64,000 bases of DNA, taken from positions 16,351,310 to 16,415,309 of the forward strand of contig CM022673.1 of NCBI GenBank assembly GCA_012295275.1. The letters run 5' to 3'. Positions 51,151-63,550 of this stretch are shown in pieces. How positions within the stretch are numbered: position 1 is the stretch's first letter; each line of letters opens with the position of its first letter. The position numbers were made by a program, and so were the translations under genes. The stretch comes from Chrysomallon squamiferum (Eukaryota; Mollusca; Gastropoda; Neomphalida; Peltospiridae). A model generated the notes under the pieces. That model had not been told where the DNA came from, did no database searches, and saw nothing but the letters and a program-made list of their open reading frames with translations.

Positions 51151-51741
51151 TTAATTTAATAAATTTAACGACAACAACAATAACAACAGCAGCAGCATCA
51201 AATAAATAAAATACATATGTGCTAAAATATTCAATAGAAATATTTGAAAAAAAAAGTTTTTCCTGATAACAAATATTTCTATATAAGACTGTCTTCTAAA
51301 AACATTTTTATTCTGTCTCTTATCAACCTTATTAACCAACTTGCATTCTTTTTCAGGCTTTCAGACACTTTACTGTTTTTTTATTTCAATTCATTTATTT
51401 ATTATTTTTATTATTACTTTTTATTTTGGGCTTAGACATTTCAAGGGGCAAAATAATTTTTTTATAAATAATATAAAAATCAGGAATATATTCATTGTTG
51501 CTAAGGCAACAATACAATGCTCTTGGCATTATTGTAATTTGGGATCTAATATGCAGAATTTAAAAAATAATTTTTAAGAAAGAAATGGTAGTGAATTATT
51601 TTTAAAAATTTTATAACATTTTCCTTATTTTATTTATTTATTTATCTAGTTATTTATTTATTTATTGTAGCTCAAAAAAAATTTAGTTTAGATTTTTAAC
51701 AATTTTTTTTTTCAAGTGTAGATTTTTTGTTTTGTTTTTAG
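51151..51741 (+). other. Intron between exons 6 and 7
   Basis: A+T-rich with an AAC/AGC tract at about 51165-51200 and a TTTA tract at about 51630-51668. The acceptor of exon 7 has a long T-rich tract. No gene. Confidence 0.6.
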
Positions 51742-51869
51742 GTGAAGGTCAAGGTGATTTGTTGAAGCCTGAAACAGTGGCACAAGGCTTGGGCTCAGAT
51801 TTCAAGCAATTCTACAAACTGACAAGTCCGGCTAAGAAAAGTTCCTCAGTACTTGATAGTTTTTTCTGA
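51742..51869 (+). CDS. Exon 7: alternative terminal exon, DSFF end
   Basis: It follows ttgttttgtttttag. The G of exon 5 plus GT gives Gly, and the frame reads GEGQGDLLKPETVAQGLGSD, then FKQFYKLTSPAKKSSSVLDS and FF, stop TGA at 51867-51869 (42 residues). It adds an aromatic FKQFY cluster, a TSPAKK site of the proline-directed kinase type and a hydrophobic C-terminus. It joins in the same phase as exon 6, so the two are alternative ends. No donor precedes the stop. Its composition contrasts with the flanking A+T-rich DNA. With exons 1-5 the product would be about 274 residues, if the exon 1/2 discrepancy is a one-base error. Confidence 0.8.
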
Positions 51870-52690
51870 CTGGTTTTTGATTAGACTGGTTTTTAACCTT
51901 TTTTTTAAAAAAGTCACATGACTCAGTTTTCATGGACTGGTTTTAGTAGAGCCATAGTCACCATAGTGACAGGTTGAAGATGATGATGATGATGATGATG
52001 AAAATGTTTTGATCAACCGTTGTTGATGTGGCATTTTGGCTTTGGTTTGGAGTTGAGGTGGAATGTGGTTTGAAAGCCAAAACACAGAGATAATTAAACA
52101 TGAAATGACTTTTTTTGGTTGGATAAAAAAAATGGCAGATGGAAAACATGACTGTTTTTGTGCTGGCAAAAGCCATTTTGTGGATTTGAAAATCCAAATA
52201 ATTGTTTGGTTATTTTGTTACCATGGTTTCTAGGAGAATCAATAACACCTTTTCTCCTGCATGGCAGTGTTTTAACATAGATTTTCCCTGTTACTAGATT
52301 GTTCTTTTGTTGTTTCATTGTTTTTATTTTTATTTTCAGTAACACTGATGTAAACTTGTAATAGTTTATCTGTTACTTTTCACCATAAAAACTCTTTTTG
52401 TGGAGTTGTGTGCATATACTGGCCGTTTCTAACTGTTCTTCCATTTAACCATTATACTCTGAAAATTATACTCCTTATATGTTTAGTGTTAAAAGCAGTC
52501 TGTGATAAAGTTGCTAACCATCTTGTCAGGGTCAGAGGTCAAGGTCATTTAAAAGAAATTACAATTGTGCTCACCATGAAAATGTTCAATGTTGGGTGTA
52601 TCTATCTGTTAAAAATGTAACTGGTTTTTTTTTTGGTTTTGTTTTTTTTCAAATTCAGAATTTCAAATTTCGAAAATAAATAATTTCTTC
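51870..52690 (+). other. Putative 3' UTR after exon 7
   Basis: About 800 bp of mixed composition continuing from the stop, with a GAT tract at 51979-52000. Minus-strand frames at 51930-52345 and the + frame at 52408-52620 have no start or splice support and are treated as UTR. Confidence 0.5.
52675..52680 (+). terminator. Poly(A) signal, exon 7
   Basis: AATAAA in cgaaaataaataatt, about 800 nt after the stop, after which sequence becomes low-complexity. A second AATAAA lies at 52919-52924. Confidence 0.4.
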
Positions 52691-54114
52691 TTTGTGAAAT
52701 TGTTTTACAAATTCTTATATCAGTTTGGAATGAATGAATATTTAAATTTCTTGATTACTCTTATTTCCAAATTATTTTTTAAATAAGTTTTTACTTAATC
52801 TCTTTAGTTATTTATTTTTATGAAAAAAAAAAAAAATAATAATAATTAAAAATTTTAATAGATGTGTAATCATTTATAATTCAGGCTATGCACTGGCCAT
52901 TTTTGCTCAAACTCTTAGAATAAAAATCTATATAACTAGCAATTAATTATAATATCAATTATTAAAACTTATTAAAAAAACTATTGATATAATTATATAA
53001 TTGTAATCTTTTATAATCCTATAATATGGTGTAAAGTATTTGTAAATATATTTAAGTAATTTTGTTTTTAAACAAATGTTGTTTGTGTTCTTCACTTTGA
53101 AAACACTGGATTGTGCTGAAGTGTCAAAATTTCAATGTTTTTTTATTCTTTGACAGGCTTGGATTTTTTTTTGTAGACTGTAAAATAATTCCAACATACA
53201 ATATCATTTTTAAAAAACATGAAATGTGAGTGAATTCCAAAGCACAATGAATTCCAATGACAGACATCCATTTTGACATCTATACACACACACACACACA
53301 TACAGATATACTATTTGATACACATACAAAAACATATTTACTTTTAGATCAACTAAATTATTAAAAAGAAAAGATTATTTAAATTAAATAAAATAAAAAA
53401 GTTGTTGTCTTGTACATTGATTGTGACAATAACAACAACAACAGAATAAATAAATTTAAAAATAATAATAAAAAATAAATTAATAAATAAAAAGATTGTT
53501 TTCAGACATTGTCAGAAATATACATACATACACTCACATATAAAATTAAAAATATAAAACACGCACATACATAAATATAAGAAAATTGTTTTATTGTAAC
53601 TAGCATTAAAGCTGAAATATAAATTATAATTATAAAAATACAATAACACAAACTTGTTGGAATTCTTATTTTAATATTTGTTGTTGTGCATGCTCAGACT
53701 GGATAGAGCTGTTGTATTTTGTCTTTATTGTACAGAGTTATCTTTAATGTTGTAACTCTTCGATATGTAAAACCACCATAAATTTTCACTTTTTTCTTGT
53801 GATCTGTTTTGTTTTTAAAGATCTCTTTTCTTAAAATTTGTTTAATTTTAATTTATTTGTAGAAATTTTTAAAATAGATATATTGTATTTTGAAACAAAA
53901 TTCTAATGTTTATTGATTTACCTTTTGTTTTTTGAGTGTTTGTAATATTAATTTAGCTGGAAAGTTATTTATTGGCCAGTATGCTCAGGTTTTAATGTTT
54001 GTGTTTTTATTATTATTTGATGTATATTTATTTATTTAATTAACTTAGGTAGTTTATTTATTTATTTGTAATCATAAAGTTTTTTATTTATTTATTTTTT
54101 TAAATTATTCATAT

Positions 54115-54205
54115 TAAGTTTGATTTAATTTTTTTATTATTATTGTTATTATTATTATTATTATTATTATATTTATTTATTTATTTATTTATTTGTTTAT
54201 TTATC
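54115..54205. repeat. ATT and TTTA microsatellites
   Basis: About eight ATT units followed by about seven TTTA units. Confidence 0.93.
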
Positions 54206-54497
54206 TAAATTTTTAAAATGTTTTGTTTTTATGTATGAAAACTTAAGCAAGTCAAATTAAAAACAAGGATTTAGGATGGCTGAATTGTGTGTTGAGAGAG
54301 AATATTCATTTGAATTTCATAATTTCATGTCAGTAAATAATAAGTGGAAATTAAAAGTTTTGATATATTTGTTAACATTCTTGTTTTTCTAATTTATCAT
54401 GTAAAACTTTCTGTCAGATTTTATTGTTGCTGCTGTAACATTTCTTTTTATTATTTTAAAACTGAGTTATCGTTTTATTTATAATTTTCATTACATT

Positions 54498-54615
54498 AAA
54501 ATTATTATTATTATTAATATTATATTATTATTATTAATATTATATTATTATTATTATTATTATATTATTATTATTATTATTATTATATTATTATTATTAC
54601 TATTATTGTTATTGT
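54498..54615. repeat. (ATT)n with periodic TATA breaks
   Basis: Blocks of attattatt separated by aatattat and atatta, about 115 bp. Confidence 0.93.
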
Positions 54616-55732
54616 GTTGTTCTTCTTCTTTTACTTTGCATCATTATTATAATTATTTTATTATTTTTTTATTACTGCTGTTTTACTCTTTTTCTATTTT
54701 TCTTGCAAGAACAATTTCAGTGTTTAATCTTTAAAAATGTCTAACTACAAGTGTGAATGAAACTCATTTAAAAAAAAAAAAAATCTTTTTATTATGTTTT
54801 ATTTACAGAATCTTTTTTATACAAATTAGCATCCACAAAAGGTGTATATTTTCAATGGGCTTTTTTTAGGACACATTTCAGAGAGATATATTTTTTTATA
54901 TCTTGTTTTTGGTAACAAATGAAAAATTAAAAAGCATCTAAAAATTTACTTACTATTATGATACAGTATGTTATTTAATTTTTTTTTTTTTAGATATTGT
55001 TTTTTGATAAGAAATGAAAAATAAATAAAGCATTTTAAAATTTACTTATAATTATTATATAGTATTATATAATTGTGAAACTTTTAATAATGCAAACTTT
55101 TAGGAAGTAGAATTTAATTATTTAGCATCTTTTAATTTGAAAGAATTTGTTATTTTTTTCTAACTAATTATTCATCTCACAATACTTTAAAATTTCATTT
55201 GACTGAATTGTGCATTTTGCACATCAGTGATAGAAAATGCTTGATGTAAATTTGTTTTTTATACTGCTCAATTTGTCTTCTTTCTCTTATTTTGTTTCTT
55301 TTTCCTTCTTCTTTTGTTTTTGCATTTTTTAATGCAAATTTATCTTACAAGACAAGTTTTATTATAAATATTGTGTGGAATGAAATTAAAATGATTATTT
55401 TTTAATTTATTTTAATTATTTATATGTTTTATTTTTTTAAATGTTTTGTTAAATTTTTATTTTCTTATTAAGTGTAAAATTTTATAGTAATTTTTATGGT
55501 TTGATAATTCTTTAACCTCCAGTATTTGCCAAAAATGTTTTTTGATTGACTTTTAAAATATTTTCTTACATTTAGGATTAAGATTTAATGATATTAAATA
55601 AATATTTTTTCTTTTAAGAAAAAATCTAATGTATATTTCAAATAATATATAAAATAATTTCTAATAATACACATCTTAAAAGTTTATAAATTATAAAATT
55701 AAAAAAAAAAAAGATTGAATTTGAAGTTAAAA

Positions 55733-55764
<32 letters not shown>

Positions 55765-56291
55765 CTTTATCTGTGGGTATTTTCATACAGAGAAATAATT
55801 TTCAAAATAACATTTTTATTTATTTAAACTAATTAAATTATTTATTTATGTTATGCTATGTTATTTTATTTTATTTAAATTTATTTTATTTTATTTTACT
55901 AATTAATTAATTAATTAATTTATTTATTTATTGAATTATTTATTTTCAGTTTGTATTCTTTTGTATTTAAATTTGTGTAAAAGAAGAAAAAAGTTTTTTT
56001 GCACTGAAAAGAAGAGTAAATTCTTTTTCTGGTTTGTTATTTTAATTACAATGTGATATGTGCACCTTTTGAATATGTGAAATACGTTGTTCTGTTTTCT
56101 TATTGTTGATGTTGTTTTCACCTTATTCATCCTTCCAATAAATATTTTATTGTCAGTTTTATGTTGTCTTGTTTTTTGTTGTTCTTGCACTCTCTCACAA
56201 GCAGTATGCACTGTACTTATTATTTTGTCAACATTTGATTATTCAGAATCTGAAAATTCTGATTTTGTTACTTGTCAGTTAAGAGAAAAAT

Positions 56292-56292
<1 letters not shown>

Positions 56293-56380
<88 letters not shown>

Positions 56381-56393
56381 AATAAATAAATAA
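56293..56393. repeat. (AAT)n then (AAAT)n microsatellite
   Basis: About 26 AAT units and then six AAAT units. The all-Asn frame is an artefact. It is complementary to the ATT tract at 59322, on the other side of exon 8. Confidence 0.99.
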
Positions 56394-57519
56394 TAATTAT
56401 AGCAAGTTGAAATTTTTTTATTTGCAGCATAAAAGCATATTTTGATAATTATGTTCAGAATATTTATTTTAATTTATATTTATTACTAATTATATTTTTA
56501 AAAACAACAAATAAATAAAATAAAACAATATTCAATAACTAAATAAAATGAAATAATAAATAAATACAAAATAAAATAATGTAAAATAAATAAATAAATA
56601 AATAAAATTGTATTAAAGTGCTATGCTTTGCTGTAGACTATATATTGTCCCTTCTTAAGGAGAGTTTAGCTGTTTCTGTTTATTTCACATACAATATGCA
56701 GAAACCACTATCAACATGCACATCTAGTGTTTACACAGCTCTTGTTTAATTCACTACTAAATATCAGTTATTGATACATATCACATAAGAAGAAAAAAGA
56801 AGAAAAAGAAGAAAGAAAATCACAGTTTTCACACTTTTATGTAATAATTGGAAACATTATTAAACTATTGTGAAAACAAAACCAAATAAACAGCTTTTGG
56901 GTACTTTAATATCCTAACCTTGACCCTTAACTCTTGACCTGGCAACTATATCATTCCTGACTTTGGCTGCTAGTGTTATCTATGTGTTAAGTATGAAATG
57001 TTTGTAATATAATAATCACAGATCAGTAATTAGTAACAATATAAAACAATACCATTGTGAATTGATCTTGACCTGCAAGGCATCTAATAACAAAAGCAAA
57101 ATGTTAATCTTTGATATTCATTAAACTTGTATTTAACATTGTTATGCAAAACGGCAACATGGTGAAACATGGTGAAACAACCTTAATGGCATTTCAGAAT
57201 TATCTGTATTGATCTTAGATATTATATTCAACATTCATATGTAATATCAGTAGCATGATGAAACAGCTTTGACCTTCATAGCATTTGACTTTAAAAAGCT
57301 GTATTGATCTTTTGTATTGATAAGAACTGTCAAATTTAATTTTCATATGTAATGGGAATAAGCTTCCAAGTTTAAAACATTGCAATGAACAGTTTCCTCT
57401 TTAACATTAAGAAATAAACAAAATGGTTACTTTAGAGACAACATCAGGGAAAAAGAATCAGAAAGAACTGCAGTTGTATAAAAGTATGGTAATACCACTG
57501 GTGTGACAGTTACAGCTTG

Positions 57520-57735
57520 AAGGTCCCTTATCTGAAATTCTGATATCCCAAAAGCTCCAAAATCCAAAATTTTTGTTTGGTGGTAGCAGATTTTGGAATG
57601 TTTTGGATACTCAGATTATTAAAAATATTATAAAAAAAAAATCCTGCTAACTATTTGTATAAGCTGTATATTCTCAGGTTATGTCAACATTTTGCAAAAT
57701 CCAAAAAATTCTGAAATCCAAAATATTTACTATTT
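57520..57735. mobile_element. Candidate fold-back MITE, decayed
   Basis: The left part (57528-57570) holds tccaaaatccaaaatttttg after ttatctgaaattctgatatc. An inverted partial copy follows at 57590-57620 (gattttggaatgttttggat, actcagat). A further direct copy lies at 57695-57730. Alternating tccaaaatcc and gattttgga words in inverted order are reminiscent of the ends of pogo/Tigger-like DNA transposons, recalled from memory. No transposase or clean target duplication is seen. Confidence 0.4.
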
Positions 57736-58736
57736 GTTTCTTAAAAAATGTATCACTGTTTTATTCTTCACTGTCGTGGAAACATGTATTATTCTCTTTT
57801 TTTATGGAAACATTTTTCTGGTTGCTATGGAATAGTCTCTCATTCTGATTGTAATATTGGAATCTTTTAGCATTAGCAAAAGGCTTATATTGAGACATCT
57901 ACCATAGAAATAACAATCAGTAATAATAGTCTATAGTACTAATTATTATTAAAACTGATTCGCATGAATATTTCTTTTAATGTTTATTTTAATTAACATA
58001 AGGTAGAGAACTTTTAAGGAGTTAAGATATTAAGAATTGTTTCCCTTGAATAGATGAAAACTAATCATTAATGAAAGTAAAAAATTAAACTTTCTAAAAT
58101 AACAGAAAGCATATTATTTTCATGTTATTTAAAATGAAAGAAAGTTCAGGAATTCTGATTGTAAATTAAAAATATAAATGACAAATTAATGAGTATCTAC
58201 AGCAGAATGATAAAACATTGTTATAAACACAGTTTATAAAATAATTTAACATTATTTTTATGTTCTGTCAAATAAAAGGTTAAAATTTGTGCAGACTTGC
58301 ATTTGGCCAGATGCCTAAAACAACAAACAATGCTTTTTGTTAATAATGGGTTTTCTTTCTCACGTCATCATTATATTATAAGACATATAATTAGCAGCTT
58401 ATAACAATTATTATTAAATTATACGGATGTTTTGGTAATCTCAGCATCTTTTTATTTTATGCTTGGTTACAAGTGAAGATCTATTTATTCAGTTTTGTTT
58501 CTGCATTTAATAACTTTCTTTTTTCTTTTCCTTCTTTTTATTATTATTATTTTTTTTTATAATCTAGAAACTAACAAATAATTTATTTATTTTCAACAGA
58601 TTACCAAAATTATTCATATGGAGACAGTTTCAGCAGAAAAAGATTACCAAAATTAATATTTATATTTTCTTAATGTTTTTGTTTTTTTAACTTGTAACAT
58701 TTATTTTTATTACTATTATTTTCATTTATTTTTTAG

Positions 58737-58886
58737 CTTCTCATAGTCCAAAGACTAGAAGGAAGAAACTGAATTCAAGAATGAAAAGTTTTTCTCTCGA
58801 TACCCCTGAAGCACCAAAACAGTTGCTTGCCATAGATGAGAATACCAAAAAGAAAAGCAGCTCCTTTACTAACACATGCTTTGGAG
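58737..58886 (+). CDS. Exon 8: array copy 1, KKLNSRMKSFSLD motif
   Basis: 150 nt between ttcattttttag-type acceptor (ttattttttag) and ttggag|gtatct, entering and leaving with one split base. It codes 50 residues: ASHSPKT, then RRKKLNSRMKSFSLDTPE, then PKQLLAIDENTKKKSSSF and TNTCFG. RMKS is an R-x-x-S site, and RMKSFSL resembles 14-3-3-type phospho-sites. Exon 9 matches it at 33 of 37 core residues. In those 37 codons, 16 differ silently and 4 change the residue, so both copies are under constraint. A symmetric 1-1 cassette that can be skipped, used alone or followed by its relatives without shifting frame. Confidence 0.87.
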
Positions 58887-59321
58887 GTATCTTCGTCACT
58901 AGAATATTAGTCTTTTATTAGTTAGTTTAGTCACTTAATGTCTACTAATTAACTTAGCCATAGATTCTACTAATTTATTTATTCATTCACTTGATATTTA
59001 CCCGTTCATTTAGTCACTTAATATATTCTCATTTATTTACATAACTTTTACTTTATTTTTGTTAATTATTTAGCACAGTCACAAAATATTTACTTATTTG
59101 TTTGCACAACAATAACATATAGTAAATATATCAGTCATTAGTTTACAGTGAAAAATCTGTATTCTGCTAAAAACAAAATATCATATTTAAAAAGAAAAGG
59201 GAAATAACTCATTTTTAAATGTCTTATTGGAATAACAATATTTTCTGTTTCTAAATAAAAATTATATTAGTTTTATGAATATATGCACCAAAAATGAATG
59301 AAAGAAACAAATTTTATTATG

Positions 59322-59402
<81 letters not shown>

Positions 59403-60541
59403 GTTATAGTTATTAAATTAAAAAAAAGATTTCATAAAAAATATTTTGGAATTGTTCAGATATTTTTTCTTTGATGTAAAATTAAGTCTACAGATTTGAT
59501 GTTTAAACTGGTGGCTGATTTTCAATGTTTATGTAGATGTAGTATGTAGACATATCACACCATTTTTTTCATTTAGGCTGTTTTTTATCACACATTTTTG
59601 TTTGACTTCTTCACTTATTGATAACTTCGCCTTCATACTTCATCCAAGAAAAGATTAGAAAATCCATTTACAACACTAAAATCAACCCACAGAAAATTTA
59701 ATCAGAATTTATATCTATTTTAAATATATTGATAAAAATAAATCACTTTAAAGTGAAAAAATCAACTATGATAAATTGTTCAAAAAAAAAAAAAAAAAGT
59801 AAATAAATAAATAAATAAAAAAAAAAAAAAAATAATAATAATATTTAAAAAATAGTAATAATTTTATATAAATTATATAAAATGAAAGATAAAAAATGAA
59901 AGGGATTTTCAGAGAAAAATTGGAAAAAAATATTTTATTAAACAAATAATGGACAGAATATTTTTAAAATAATATTATTTATAATTTTTAAAAATCCATT
60001 GTTCCATATGGAGGAAAATTTGTTGATCAATCCACGACAAACATGCTTAAACATTTCTGTGATAGAATATATATAAAAATTACTTTTATATCATTTCCCC
60101 AAAATATCTGCTATGATTTCACTAACAAAAAGATATAATATCAGTGTAACTCATTTTCCCTAACTATTATTAAAAATGTCACCACAAGAGTATTAAAAAA
60201 GCTCCTTGTTTTTCACGTACAATACTCATTTCTGAATTTTTGGGTGAGCTGTGATTGTCACTGATTTTCACACTAATAGGTGCTAGGATCAATTCTGAGC
60301 TCATTTTTTAATCAATGAGAAAAAATTGGAGATGGAACAAAAACAAACAATAATAATCTTCTCTACTCTGTAAATAAGTAATGTTAAGAGCCCTGGGCTT
60401 CTGGATTTTGTGCCCTTGAAATTTGTGTTAGAACATTCTGTAGAGAAGTCTACATTCCAAAATGGTTGACTGATACTTGTCATGTTAAATCATTGTTAGC
60501 TTCACATCATACTTAGTGCTTGCTTTCCTCATTATGCACAG
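58887..60541 (+). other. Intron between exons 8 and 9
   Basis: Contains the (ATT)n tract below, a poly(A)/AAAT stretch at 59781-59850 and a more complex segment at 60230-60480. That segment gives a 60-codon minus-strand frame without support and may be an old interspersed repeat. Confidence 0.6.
59322..59402. repeat. (ATT)n microsatellite
   Basis: About 27 uninterrupted ATT units, about 435 bp downstream of exon 8. Confidence 0.99.
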
Positions 60542-60724
60542 CAACTACAGCAACACCCAGTTTTGTGACACCTCAAAGTCCACAGAAGAGTCGCAGAAAG
60601 AAACTGAACTCTAGAATGAAGAGTCTTTCATTAGATGCGCCAGATGTCCCAAAACAACTTCTAGCCATCGATGAAAATACAAAAAAGAAAAGCAGCTCTT
60701 TCAATGCATATACTTGTTTTGGAG
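60542..60724 (+). CDS. Exon 9: array copy 2, KKLNSRMKSLSLD motif
   Basis: 183 nt between tttcctcattatgcacag and ttggag|gtagta, phase 1 to phase 1. It codes 61 residues: ATTATPSFVTPQSPQKS, then RRKKLNSRMKSLSLDAPD, then PKQLLAIDENTKKKSSSF and NAYTCFG. It is longer than exon 8 at its Thr/Pro-rich start. A second in-frame acceptor, caactacag, lies 9 nt inside and could remove three residues. Codon-by-codon comparison with exon 8 shows mostly silent differences, the mark of a duplicated exon kept by selection. The ATG at 60520 belongs to the intron. The frame beyond 60724 is intron. Confidence 0.88.
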
Positions 60725-61612
60725 GTAGTACTGTATTTATTTATTTATATTTTGTTTGGTTGTTTGAAATGTTTTGGATATCAGTTACTATTAAATTTCC
60801 TTTTATTTTAGTTTTATATATATATATAAAAATCCAATCGTTTTAAAAGTTTTTTTACTTTAAAAATAATAATTTTATTTGCATTAACTTGGTAGAAATC
60901 CATTATTTATGGTTTGGGAGATTGTTTCTTTGTTTTATTTAGTTTTATTTTGTTTGGTTTTGTTTTTAGCTTTAGATTTAGTTTGTAATGTTTTAGAAAC
61001 TGTACATTATTGGTATATATTTTGTTTTTTATTTTTATCTAAAACCCTGAATTTTTTTGTATTTTTTAAATAATTTTATAATACAAATTTTATTTTGTTT
61101 CTTAAATTTTAATTTACCTTCTTATATTGTTTTTTAGTTTTCAGATCTTGTTTTGATATTTATCATTTTTATTTCCATCAAAAATAAATTTATTTATTTA
61201 TTTATTTATTTTATCATAGCATTAATAAAAAAAATAATCTCTTTTATTAAGTGTAAATTTACACTCTTTTTTATTTTAGCTGATATTTTGTTCTTTTATT
61301 TTTCATTGTTTTAAAAGTTAAAAAGTCCATACTTATATTATTAATATTTTACATATTTATACCTTTATTATTTATTTTTATTCTTTAATTTGATTTTCAT
61401 TTATTGGCATTATTTATTTACTCTATTTTTAAATTAACATTAAAAAATGTATTCATTTCTTTAATTTTTATTTTACACTTTTACATTTGATTGTTGATTT
61501 TATATTTTATTTTGCATTTTCATATTTGATTTTTGTATTTATATTTTATTTACCCTCTTGTATTTGATTTTAGCTTAGACATTTATTATTTATTTTTGAT
61601 TCCTGCTCTTAG
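60725..61612 (+). other. Intron between exons 9 and 10
   Basis: 888 bp of T-rich low-complexity DNA (ttttattt words, a TTTA tract at about 61189-61210). Nothing else seen. Confidence 0.7.
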
Positions 61613-61774
61613 CTCCAAAAAGTCCCAGTGAGTTACCTCCCCAGACTACAATGAGAACACAAAAAAAGAAGTTAAACTTACAAATGAAAAGTCACTCACT
61701 AGATATTCCCTTCATGTCATCCATTGACGAAACTTGCCAAAAGAAATCAAGATTTATTTTCAGTTTGTCCAAAG
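61613..61774 (+). CDS. Exon 10: array copy 3, diverged
   Basis: 162 nt between gattcctgctcttag and ccaaag|gtttga, phase 1 to phase 1, 54 residues. It starts APKSPSELPPQTTMRT and keeps KKKLNLQMKSHSLD, but the second half has drifted to SSIDETCQKKSRF in place of LLAIDENTKKKSSSF, followed by IFSLSK. The Arg of the R-x-x-S site is Gln here (LQMKS), so kinase preference may differ. The donor gtttga is weak, so the exon may be used rarely, or may be decaying; the open frame and intact core argue it still functions. The ATG at 61651 is internal, not a start. Confidence 0.7.
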
Positions 61775-63550
61775 GTTTGAATCTTGACTGGTTCTGTTTT
61801 TTTTTTAATTATTATTTTTTACTGCATGAGCCATTTTGTGATAGAATCATCTTCTTTACATAGTAATATGTAAAATCTTTTAAAATAAATTTAGTTGTAA
61901 TTATAATAATGATAATAATATATACATGTACAAAATAATAATAATGATAAATAAATAAATAAAGAATATTAATTAATCAGTAAATAATAGTAAATAAAGG
62001 TATTAATTAATCAGTAAATAATAGTAAATAAATGTATTAATTAATTAACTAAATGAAAAAAATATTTATTATAAATATCTTCAATTACAAAGTAACTTTC
62101 AAAATAAAATTATAAAATTATAATCATAAAATATGATAGAAAACTTTGTTTAATATAAATATAATATTTAAAAGAAATAATTATAATTGTTTTCAGTTAT
62201 TAAAACATCATCTAAACAAATAAAAAATAAATTCATAATTATCAGTTTATCTGTCAATGATAATAAACTGTAAACTTAATATTAATATTGTAAAATGCGC
62301 TTACTTTTAATTTTTCAAGATTTGCTTATATAGCAGATAATTAATTTTATTTTAAAATCACTAAATATAAATAATAATAGTATAGACTAAATAAATATGT
62401 AAATTGTTTCTGATTCAAATATTTCTCAGTATTATTATGCATGTTTATCTTTATAAATCTTTTAATCTGTTTTCAAATTTCTTCAAATCTTTTCTAGCTT
62501 TTCTTTCAGAGTCGATGTTATTATCATTCATGTTAAATAAATATTTTTTTTTATTCCATGTAACCACCATCCATGAACTGCTTCATCAGTTATGAACTAC
62601 ATTCTGTTATATTTTTCTAATATTCTTTATATGTATTTTTTCATGCAGAATATTAAAAGATATTTTGTTTTTGTTTTTATTCTAGATACTATTTTTTATA
62701 TTTTAACATTTACATGAGAATTTAATTTGTTATGAATATATTTTAATTATTATACTTCATTTATGAATTCTTCAAGTCAGGCAAATATGGGATTTTATTT
62801 TATTAATATTTTCATAAACACGGGTTGATAATGTGATTTCAGATATTTCAGATATTTTTGAAATTAACTTTTTTTTTTTTTATTTATTTTATTATTATTA
62901 TTTTTAAAATTAATTTTTATTATTTTTTTAATTATTATTTTAATTTATTTATTCATTTTTATTATTTCTTTTAACTTTTAATTATTATATTATTATTATT
63001 ACTATTATATTTTATTATTTTATTATTATTTTTCATTTATTAATTTAATACAAACTATTCTATTCTTATTACACATTTTATCTTACTCTTTGCACCATTT
63101 TTAAAAATATATTTGTTTGTACATTCTGTCTAATATACCTTGTATACTTTCAACTGATTGTTTTATTTATTCTTCAGATCATTATTTGCTAAAGATAAAG
63201 TATTAAAATTATTTCTGCTAAATGTTGCACTGGTATATCTATGCTTTTTAATTCCTGTTATAATATTATTTAAAAAAAATAAAAAATAAAAAAAATATGT
63301 ATTTTGCAAATATCTATACTTTCCATTGCTTATTCAAATATTTTTTTCATCTTTTCATTTCTAATTTGTTTATTTTTTAAATTATTTTTTAAAATGTTGA
63401 ACACTTTTAAAAGACAATAATGTTTTGCAATTCTATTATATTTCTCTGGCTTGATATTTTAAAGTTAATTTTATTTTTTAACAAAAAAGAAAGCAGAGAT
63501 AAAAAAAATATAGGTAATCTAATATTTCTTACTTAACATTTTATTCTTAG
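61775..63550 (+). other. Intron between exons 10 and 11
   Basis: 1.8 kb, extremely A+T-rich, with repeated attaattaatcagtaaataa words at 61965-62040 and T-rich tracts at 62870-63060. The 63-codon frame at 62404 has no support. Confidence 0.65.

Larger units (their letters stand above)
52691..58736 (+). other. Long intron before the exon array; no gene seen
   Basis: Very A+T-rich. It holds CA and CATA fragments (53284-53300, 53518-53560), TTTA and ATT tracts, poly(T) at about 55736-55764, and a (AAT)n tract and a fold-back element listed separately. 56640-57520 and 57760-58500 look more complex but contain no exon. The frames near 55936-56377 are not supported. Confidence 0.6.

Noticed and set aside
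51930-52345. Overlapping minus-strand frames after exon 7
   Set aside because: They overlap each other in different frames and lie in the likely 3' UTR; the Ser run comes from a GAT repeat.
60301-60483. 60-codon minus-strand frame between exons 8 and 9
   Set aside because: More complex than most, but has no splice or start support; perhaps part of an old interspersed repeat.
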